Positions 57,116 to 64,000 of a stretch of 64,000 nt of DNA are shown here, one piece after another. The stretch comes from Lentinus brumalis. Taxonomy: Eukaryota > Basidiomycota > Agaricomycetes > Polyporales > Polyporaceae. The DNA lies in NCBI GenBank assembly GCA_001792895.1, contig MARA01000044.1, forward strand, positions 62,001 through 126,000. The letters are read 5' to 3'. Position 1 is the stretch's first letter. Each line of letters starts with the position of its first letter. Under the pieces are notes generated by a model. The model was given only the letters and a program-made list of their open reading frames with translations, ran no database searches and was not told the origin of the DNA. The position numbers and the translations under genes were made by a program.

Positions 57116-60100
57116 TCAGATCCTCTTCCCCTTTGAGAAACTCCCTCCTCCCTGGCCTCTGTTCGGTCCGCGCCCTCGTCCGCGTTCGTATCCACCGCTC
57201 GGGCCACCACCGCGGCCTCGCCCGCTCCCTCCATTGTAGCCGCCTCTCCCACCAGAGGGCCTCGGGGTCGACCAGTTATCCCGTCCACGGTTGCTCTCAT
57301 TGCGCCGCCATGTAGGACCCGTCTCCGTCCTCGTCGCTCCAGAAGAGGGGTCGTTCTCATCGTATCCTCGGGCTCGTTCCCCGAAGACGCCCTCTCCTTG
57401 CATCGGTCCGTTCCATCCACGTAGCCTGGGGTACGGGCAGATGTGGGTTGGATGGCTCACTCCGTGGCAGCCGCTGCATTGCGTAGCCTGCCTGACTCTC
57501 CCCGTCCCATTCGCAAAGCTTCTGTAGCGCCTCGAGCGCAGATCCGCAGCCCAACGTCTCCATTCGCGGATATCGCGCGACGGCGGGCGTATGTAGACGT
57601 TGACAACGTAATTTCCATTCCCCATTTGCATGGGTTCGACGCGTACTGAGTCGAGGATCGCTTGTACGCCCTCGTCGACCGTGCCGTCCAGGAAGTCCGG
57701 GTTTGTCGCTACCATCGATGCAAGCCAAGAGTTCATGCCGTCCTCGTTGAGTACTCTCAAGATGGCCGCACGGATCTTCGCCTCGTTCCCGTCCAGGAAG
57801 CCTTCAAGCATACAAATCCAGGACGTCATTTGAGCTGCTCGTGGGAAGGCGAAGAAGGAGATGTCATTGAACGACCAGACACCCTGACGCGTTGCAGTCG
57901 CGACCGCGCCGGGGGATAGGCCGCGGATTGCCCAGGTTGTCGGGAGGTTTCTAGAGCGAAGGTTCGTTGCTGGGTCTGCTTCGGGAGGGACGACATCAAA
58001 GTCTTGCTCGCCAGTTAACTGCTCGAAGCGTCCTCTGATTGCCTCCGATATCCGGCGGTTGTACGAGTCGTCTTCCGTGTGTCTGTAGTTGTAGATGTCG
58101 AGCAGGACGACCGTGTTCGGGCGGTCGCTCCAGATCTCTTGAATCCATTCTACTGCCATGCCACGGATTCTCGCCTCCGGGTCGTCACGGTAGATTCGCG
58201 GGAAGCCTCCAGTTGGGACGCCTGTTGGCGCGTCATTGTGTGCTAGTCCGTCCTCGATAGCCGTAGGTATCACCTCTCCGTCTTCTGGGGCGTACCACGC
58301 CGGGTTGAGTTCCTCGGCTTCATGAACATCGTGCGGCACATCCCCCGTCTGAACTCGCGATCCTGCTCTTCGACTCGCGTTCCGATCATCTCCTCTGTCG
58401 CGTCGGACGCGCTCGTGCCTCTCCCGTCTCTCTGAACCGTTGTTGTCGCGCTCCTGCCTCACCCGTCTCTCAGATCCGGCGTCGTCGCGCTCGCCCGGAG
58501 CTGCGGATGGACGGCTGTAGGCCGAGAGGCCGGGATGGATGTTCTGCATGCCAGCCGCCCGCGTCAACGGTGACCTTTGCAGAACAGAGCTACGAGTGGC
58601 GGCGTTCGTTGCTCGGTTCCTGTCGCGCTGGTCAACGAAAGCTGCAGCCCTCGTGTTGGGGAAGGGCCGGAACTCGGAGCGTTCGCGTTGGCTGGCCCTA
58701 TCTCCCGTACCATGCGTCTGCCTTCTCTGCGGCGGGATCCTCCATTCACTCGTCTCGAAGCCCATGTGCGTGGCGGGGTCTCCATCCATCGTCCTGACTC
58801 CCGACGGGCCCGCGGCGGTACCGTAGCCCGGGGACCGCCAAGCGTCGGTGACTCGTGAGCCGGATGGGCCGTCGCGTCTCTGGTAGCCTCTCCCTTCCCG
58901 TAGTACAGCCTGATCCTGTCCTCTTGTGCCTGCCTCAGGCTCTCTTGCTGCGCTTGGGCAATGGCATCCTCGTTCCAGCCCTCATCCTGGTCGGGAGCGA
59001 GAGCTTGCTCGCCATCCGAGACGTCCTGAGTCACAGCGCGCGCCTTGCCCTTCCCTCGGGTAGGCCGGACTGGTGTCCTCGGTTCCTGGTCCTGAGAGCC
59101 GTCTTCCTTGCTTTCGGGGTCTACCTCCATCGGGTGATGACGTCCCTGGCTCCGGCCCTGCTTCTCGGGAGACGCAGTTGGGAGACTCATTGTCTCGTTC
59201 AGGGGAGCCGAGGTGATGGTGTCATCGACGTTATGGGGTGTAGGCGGCTGGCCAGATGTGTTCACAAACGGAGACGGAGACTGAGACTGGTCGCCGGGCA
59301 ATACAGTAGACACCTCAGGCGTAGAGCTCGCTACAGGCAAGAAAGAGATTCCCTCATCAACACGCACTCCCCGTCCTCTCTGCTCGCATTCCCACGGGTT
59401 AGAGACGGCGGATAGACTTCTTGGCAGGGTTCTTGCGCCTCGTAGCAGGGGTGTTGTTCCCGTCATTCGCAGTCTGCTGAGTTGCCGCTGCGTGTCCTCC
59501 GGATCCGGGGATCCAACCCAGGGACGCTTTTTGTCATTCGGATAGCTGTTCAGAAATGGGACGTCGACCGAGTGCTCACCGCGATTGAACTGCTGCTGCG
59601 CCTGAGGGTTTTGACCAGAGGGCCAGAAGAGGGGGTCCTGGGGGACGGGCGGCGATTCAACATGGCGCCAATACAGATCGTCGCTGGTCGCCGTTGCAGA
59701 CCTGCGAGCGGACGGTGCGCGTACCTGGTGAGTGCGCCGAGCATTTGCGTTGGCCGTGCCGCCGCTGTCAGCCACGCCACGCGGGAGGTAGAGGTCGAGG
59801 TTAGTCGGGGACGCGTCGATGGGGAGCGGGGGGAGGAGGGCTGCAGGAGAGCCGGGGTGGAGAGGAGCAGTGGCAGCCTGCGTGCCGTTTTGCGCCAGCT
59901 ACGAGGAGTTAGATTACGCTGATAGCAAGATCGAGCTTGCTCACCGTCTGCGCGTTCTGCGCCGAGCTCATCGCGCCTCCCACCACGTTCTGGAGGAGGG
60001 ACGCGTGCGCGTTGTTGATGCCGTGCGTCGCGCGGCTTCCGGTCAACCGGTTGAGGCTAACGTCCGTGAGGGGTGCCCGGCGAGGCGGGGGGACGTGGAC

Positions 60101-60556
60101 TTGCACCGGCATCTGCCATTGCGCCTGCACGAGAGGCGGCTGCTGGTGGTTGGCGACCGGCGGAGGCGGGTTCGCCGCGGCCAGCAGCTGCTGGACGTTT
60201 GCGGCCGCCGGTTGCTGAACGTTCGCCGTCGCCGGCTGCTGGACAATCGTCGCCGGCGGCGGCAGAGCGTGCGCCGTCGCTAAGACAGCCTGGTTCGCCT
60301 GCAGCTGGAGCTGGTTGGGAGGCGGGGTCTGCATCGGAAGATGCTGGGGAATGGGGAGGCCTGGCGGGTGAATCGGCGGGCCACCGAGAGCGCCCGCGGC
60401 GTCCTCGTCGTCCGTGGCGACGGGGACGGTCTCCATGGACTCGTTCTCCGGGGTTGCGTGCGCAGTTCCAGCGCCGTTGTCCGGCGTCGTGTCGATGCCG
60501 AGCGCGTTCACCAAGGTGCGCTGAGAGTCGAGCGGGGCGAGAGAGTTCGAAGCCAT
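57116..60556 (-). CDS. LINE ORF1: gag-like RNA-binding protein
   Basis: Starts MASNSLAPLDSQRTLVNALG at 60556; an N-terminal proline/glutamine/alanine-rich region has imperfect ATANVQQPAAANVQQ repeats. A 46-nt intron (59899-59944, GTGAGC...TCGTAG with TCTAAC branch) is needed to continue into LAQNGTQAATAPLHPGSP and VADSGGTANANARRT. Between about 58900 and 58790 the frame changes by one. The downstream part has a DIYNYRHTEDDSYNRRI domain, WAIRGLSPGAVATATR, a zinc knuckle of form C-x2-C-x4-H-x4-C (CSGCHGVSHPTHIC), and an RGG-rich end (GRGRGGGPSGGYERGRGRG). ORF1 proteins bind the element RNA and act as chaperones. The total length, about 1.1 thousand residues, is unusual. Confidence 0.75.
59899..59944 (-). 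other. Predicted 46-nt spliceosomal intron inside LINE ORF1
   Basis: Donor GTGAGC, branch TCTAAC, acceptor TCGTAG. The length is not a multiple of three, and an in-frame TAA lies inside, so removal is required for a continuous ORF1. Confidence 0.6.
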
Positions 60557-63500
60557 GTCGAGAGCGAGTAGCAGGGGCGTTGAGCGATGGGCGAGTGGGA
60601 GATGCGAGCGAGTGGTTGGAGAGCGAGTCGCAGCTGGGGATCAGAGGGAGAGCCAGCAGTGCTGGCGACAGTTGAGGGGAAGCCTCTTCTTGCCATGAGG
60701 CGCGTGCCTCTCGTCGTCGTACCGGACTCCATTGTTGCGATGGCTTGCCCGGGCGCGTCGTTTCCGATAGCTTGAGTGGCAGGTCGCCAGTGGTTAGTCG
60801 GCGTCAGAGAGGAGGGTACTCGCGTCCCTCTTGCAGGCGCACGCCTGTTTCCCTAAAGCGGAAGGTACAGCCTCGCCGTTCCTAGGCGCCTAAGCCTCCA
60901 CGTTTGTTTGCGCGCGGCGTCTTGCTCTCTTTTACCTCTTTGGGGCTGGAGCATTCACCTTCCTACTCAATTACTCAGTTATCGGGTCCTCGCGGCCCTC
61001 ATGTTCCTCCTATTGGCCAGGAGCAGGGACCCCAGGCTGCACATTAGTCGTGAGTCCACTCGATTGCTCGTTTCCGCTGACCGCCGTCTGTTCCAGCTTG
61101 CAGTTGCATTCTTCTCGTGGCGGGGGAGGCGCAAGTATTCACTCGTTCGTGTCTTCGCGCTCAAACTTAGGTCCCCGTCTCGCGTGCACGGCATCAGCGC
61201 CAGATTTCAGGTGCTCGCCGCACTCCCGGGACGTGCGCACCAGGTATGGAGTATTGCGCGCGTTACGTCGCAGCGCGATTCTGCACTTAACATTTACAGG
61301 GATACCGTTAGATTAGCCCACATACCGCGCCAGAAGGTACGCATACGGCTTCCTCGCAGAAGTTCTGCCATCAACGTACCGCCACCGTCCACACAGAGCT
61401 AGATCACTGTTAGCAGTTGGCTTCCACAGCCTTCTGCCGGCATTCTCTCTCGCACACACGTACCCAGCCCAGTGGCTCGTTCCTCGAGTGGTTTGGCGTG
61501 TAGCGTGGTTCACGCGCGTGAGTTGGGGATTGCATGCGCATCCTCCGTCTCGTCTTACCATCCTGCATATAGCTCAGAAGCCGCGATCGCGAGGAAACGT
61601 TACAGGTGATCTACGCGGCAGCTGCGTGCCATAGGTAGGCGTGCTCGGAAGATACGTTCACGCGCGGAACGCGCAGGTAAGCTGAGGCTTGTATGCGTAC
61701 ATTCTGTCACGTTTATCGCGTAGTCTACAGCTTGGATTACGGCGTCGCGGGACGCCGCTCTGATGCAGCTTGCACGATCAGCTGCCGGTTAGGGGAAGGT
61801 ATGTGCTTCGCGGGGCTCGTCGGCGGGTCCTTACAGTACATAGGTTGTCTTCTCATGCTCCGAGATATGCCGGCAGGGTTCGCAGGCTCAGCATACCAAC
61901 CGGAAGCTTGTTCCGGTGTTCGCATGTGGTGCGTTCATCGGGGACATCTATAGTAGCTCGCTCCTGATCACCTGCCTTGGTTTAGACTTAGTGCTGGGAG
62001 ATCGGTCGGCCGCCGCGGGGCTTATCGATCAGCTCGCGTCGTACTCCGGGTACAGGCGAAACGAGACTGCAGCCTCGGTCTCACGTTGGCGCATGGTGCG
62101 TGCGTCGGATCGTGCATTAATCTGATCGTCAGCTCGGAGCTATCAGCTTGCGATTGCGTGCTCAAGCTCGTGTATAGCGTCACGCGTATGTTATGTCTAT
62201 TCTACACGCGGCATCCCCAGGTCGCACATCTTTCCTTTGCATTCGCGTCTCGACGTCGCCGGCCATGGTCGAACACTCGCGAGGAGGACGAGCGTGTCTA
62301 CTGGTTTACACTCAGCGTCGTCCGCACCTCTCCTTCTCTTTCTCCCTCGTTTCTCAATCGGGGCAGGCTCCTCGCATTCCGTCGGCATCTCCAAGTCAAC
62401 TCCTTCGACCATGCTGTCCGCACACTCGTTTTGAATGCGAACTATCGTCCTCAACGATCTCCTCCCCTTCGATCGACACCGTACCTCTCGTCGAACCTCT
62501 GTCACTTCTCCTTGGACGTGCGGATCGTACGTATCGTGCTGAATCGGAGGAGCCTTCGGTGAGTGGTGTGCGATGGGTGCCAGAGCAAGGATCCTAACCC
62601 GTCTTCCAGGTTCGATGAGTTCAGACGGCCAGACTGCGAGTCTGTATCGATGCCGTCCTCTCTTGTTCTCATACGTCTCAGGGACAGGGTTGCCCATACC
62701 CGTCCATCTGGCGTAGAGGATCAGGGGCTGGGATGGTGCGGGTGGGGGAATTGTTTTGTGTGCGTCTCTCCTAGCCATGGGGATAGATGTTGGAAGGTTG
62801 GGCGATATAGGCGTGAGGGAGGCGGGGAGAGCGGAAGGTGGTGCTTTGGTTCTCCTCGTGGGTCTCTCAGCTCGTTCGTGGAATGTTAGGGGGGGCATGG
62901 GCGGTGGGGGTGCTGACGTGGCTGGCCAGTAGAGATTTTGTTAATCGGTAGCCCATATTTATGGAGGATGTAAGCGTCAGAAGTAAACGCAAGCGAGCAG
63001 GTGTCCGGCTGCTGCCGTGGGGGATTTTGAACGAGGGATGCGAGTGCTGCACGGCCTGCCTGCGCGGTAGACCATTCCAGATAGTCGAGGGAGGGGGACC
63101 CGCCCCTCAGAACACGACTGAATTCCAGGGCATTTATGTCTTTTTCGGGATCACGTGACCTCGGTCACCTGACAGGCGCGTTGCACCGCGCCTCTTGCCA
63201 AAAGCGGAGGGTTGCGCGTCGGGCTCCTGCGGGCGTCGGGCGTCGCGTAGCCATGAGGCAGAGACAGGTCTTGCAGGCCCAGACATCTAGTGGGAAGCCG
63301 TTACGCCATGCGGTTCGTGCCTGGCCTCGCCATGGAGCTCGTTCCTGGTTCCAGCTTCTGCCGGATGGCCCGCGCGTCCCGGTGATCCGGATGCATGCGG
63401 CTGCGGTACGATTTTCAGAGTACACGCAGCAGCGAGAGCTGCAACATTCACGCCCTCGCGAAGTCGCCGGGGCTTTGAAGGCAGTAGTACTAGTGGGGCC

Positions 63501-63765
63501 GCTACGGCTCCGCCGTCATGCAGACGGGAGTGTCTACACTCGCATATAGGTTCAGAAGAACCTCGAAGAACTTGTCTTCGTCAGACAGGATGCCTGATCG
63601 CGTTGGCACGCGTTGGGTTGTAGGACAAGCGTCCGAGCTTCGTTGCATGCTCATATTCATAGTACATCGTATCCTCGTGTATGGAGACCCCGGTATGGCT
63701 GCTCCTAGGAGCCAGTGACCGTGGGAGAACGCACCGTGGTGGTGGTTGGTGGAAGAGGAGCCCCC
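60557..63765 (-). other. Long 5' region of the LINE
   Basis: 3.2 kb upstream of ORF1, inside the TSD-defined element. It probably holds the internal promoter. It contains one 233-codon open frame (62197-62898) and a palindromic TCACGTGA near 63149. No tandem repeat units were recognised. Confidence 0.5.
62197..62898 (-). CDS. Possible upstream ORF (ORF0) in the LINE 5' region
   Basis: 233-codon open frame starting MPPLTFHERAERPTRRTKAP at 62898. It is rich in proline and arginine, with a central stretch (YARWTGMGNPVPETYENKRG, WPSELIEPGRRV) and a basic cluster EKRGRKRRRG. No family recognised. Arginine/proline-rich frames can arise by chance in GC-rich DNA, so coding status is uncertain. Confidence 0.25.
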   Translation of the reverse strand: MPPLTFHERAERPTRRTKAPPSALPASLTPISPNLPTSIPMARRDAHKTIPPPAPSQPLILYARWTGMGNPVPETYENKRGRHRYRLAVWPSELIEPGRRVRILALAPIAHHSPKAPPIQHDTYDPHVQGEVTEVRREVRCRSKGRRSLRTIVRIQNECADSMVEGVDLEMPTECEEPAPIEKRGRKRRRGADDAECKPVDTLVLLASVRPWPATSRRECKGKMCDLGMPRVE

Positions 63766-63780
63766 ACGCGTTGACATTTC
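63766..63780. repeat. Target site duplication, copy at the LINE 5' end
   Basis: ACGCGTTGACATTTC, identical to 51062-51076. Confidence 0.92.
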
Positions 63781-64000
63781 CTTCAATCTCCGCGGGAGGT
63801 CGTCGTGAACCCTGCGTAATGTGTTGGTGATGCGCGCAAGAATCGTGAAGAACGACTGTGGCATTCACTGGCAGTGCAACCTATTGCTGTGGACCAAGGT
63901 TTGCCAATTGGGCCTGGTTCAGGTGAGGTGAGTCGAGCTGATGTTTGCCACCCTGAGCTTGAAGCTTGAAGACTCGTCCTTTGTACCGTACATACACGAC
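63781..64000. other. Flanking DNA to the right of the LINE
   Basis: This is the original continuation of the sequence left of 51062. No gene is recognised in the remaining 220 bp. Confidence 0.5.

Larger units (their letters stand above)
51077..63765 (-). mobile_element. Full-length non-LTR retrotransposon (LINE, Tad-like architecture), about 12.7 kb
   Basis: The element is bounded by a perfect 15-bp direct repeat (51062-51076 and 63766-63780). On its own strand it starts GGGGGCTCC at 63765 and ends in A16 (T16 on the plus strand, 51077-51092). Contents in order: a long 5' region (63765 to 60557), a gag-like ORF1 with a zinc knuckle, an 0.8 kb gap, ORF2 with endonuclease, reverse transcriptase, RNase H and zinc finger, and a 3' tail with a hairpin. 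Two ORFs plus RNase H match the fungal Tad clade, whose members are usually about 7 kb, so this is unusually long. The uninterrupted ORF2, TSD and tail suggest recent insertion. Clade assignment is inferred without a tree. Confidence 0.88.

Noticed and set aside
60073..60675. 200-codon plus-strand frame over LINE ORF1
   Set aside because: Antisense of the proline/alanine-rich N-terminus of ORF1.

Overview
This window is nuclear DNA of a filamentous basidiomycete, most likely an Agaricomycete. The support is: short introns of about 45-60 nt with GTRNGT donors, CTRAC branch points and YAG acceptors; GC-rich compact genes; closely spaced divergent gene pairs; a basidiomycete-type HNH protein family; and the LysM/killer-toxin-like chitinase pairing. 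I could not run searches, so the genus is not assigned.

Layout. 0-9.7 kb: a divergent pair sharing a 0.6 kb promoter. On the minus strand is a GH18 chitinase with two hevein-like chitin-binding motifs, cut by the left edge. On the plus strand is a secreted protein with eight LysM domains. 10-26.6 kb: two inverted copies of an uncharacterised gene (9977-12194 minus; 24473-26586 plus), each accompanied by an intact (13389-14276) or broken (about 23530-23766) copy of a ZNF830-like zinc-finger gene. They enclose a 9 kb housekeeping island: citrate synthase, TRM8 tRNA methyltransferase, exosome RRP41, nicotinate phosphoribosyltransferase, an HNH-family protein and an SH3 protein. 27-46 kb: ordinary core genes: an MFS transporter with a one-base frame break, a ZNG1/CobW metallochaperone, a SAF4/CCDC130 splicing factor, ribosomal protein S20, ARPC2, an eIF4B-like RRM protein, a homeodomain regulator, U1-70K and COX10. 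46-51 kb: a small secreted protein candidate and cysteinyl-tRNA synthetase.

51-63.8 kb is one long LINE retrotransposon on the minus strand. It is bounded by a perfect 15-bp target site duplication, ends in a 16-nt poly(A), and carries an uninterrupted 1659-codon ORF2 (endonuclease, reverse transcriptase, RNase H, zinc finger). Its long gag-like ORF1 has a zinc knuckle. At about 12.7 kb it is far longer than a typical Tad-type LINE, and the intact TSD, tail and ORF2 suggest a young insertion. It sits about 320 bp upstream of the cysteinyl-tRNA synthetase start, on the same strand.

The strongest discoveries are the exactly bounded giant LINE, with a predicted intron in ORF1 and a 19-bp hairpin over its ORF2 stop codon; the inverted gene duplication whose two copies carry different lesions; and the LysM/chitinase locus with a predicted 5-nt micro-exon.
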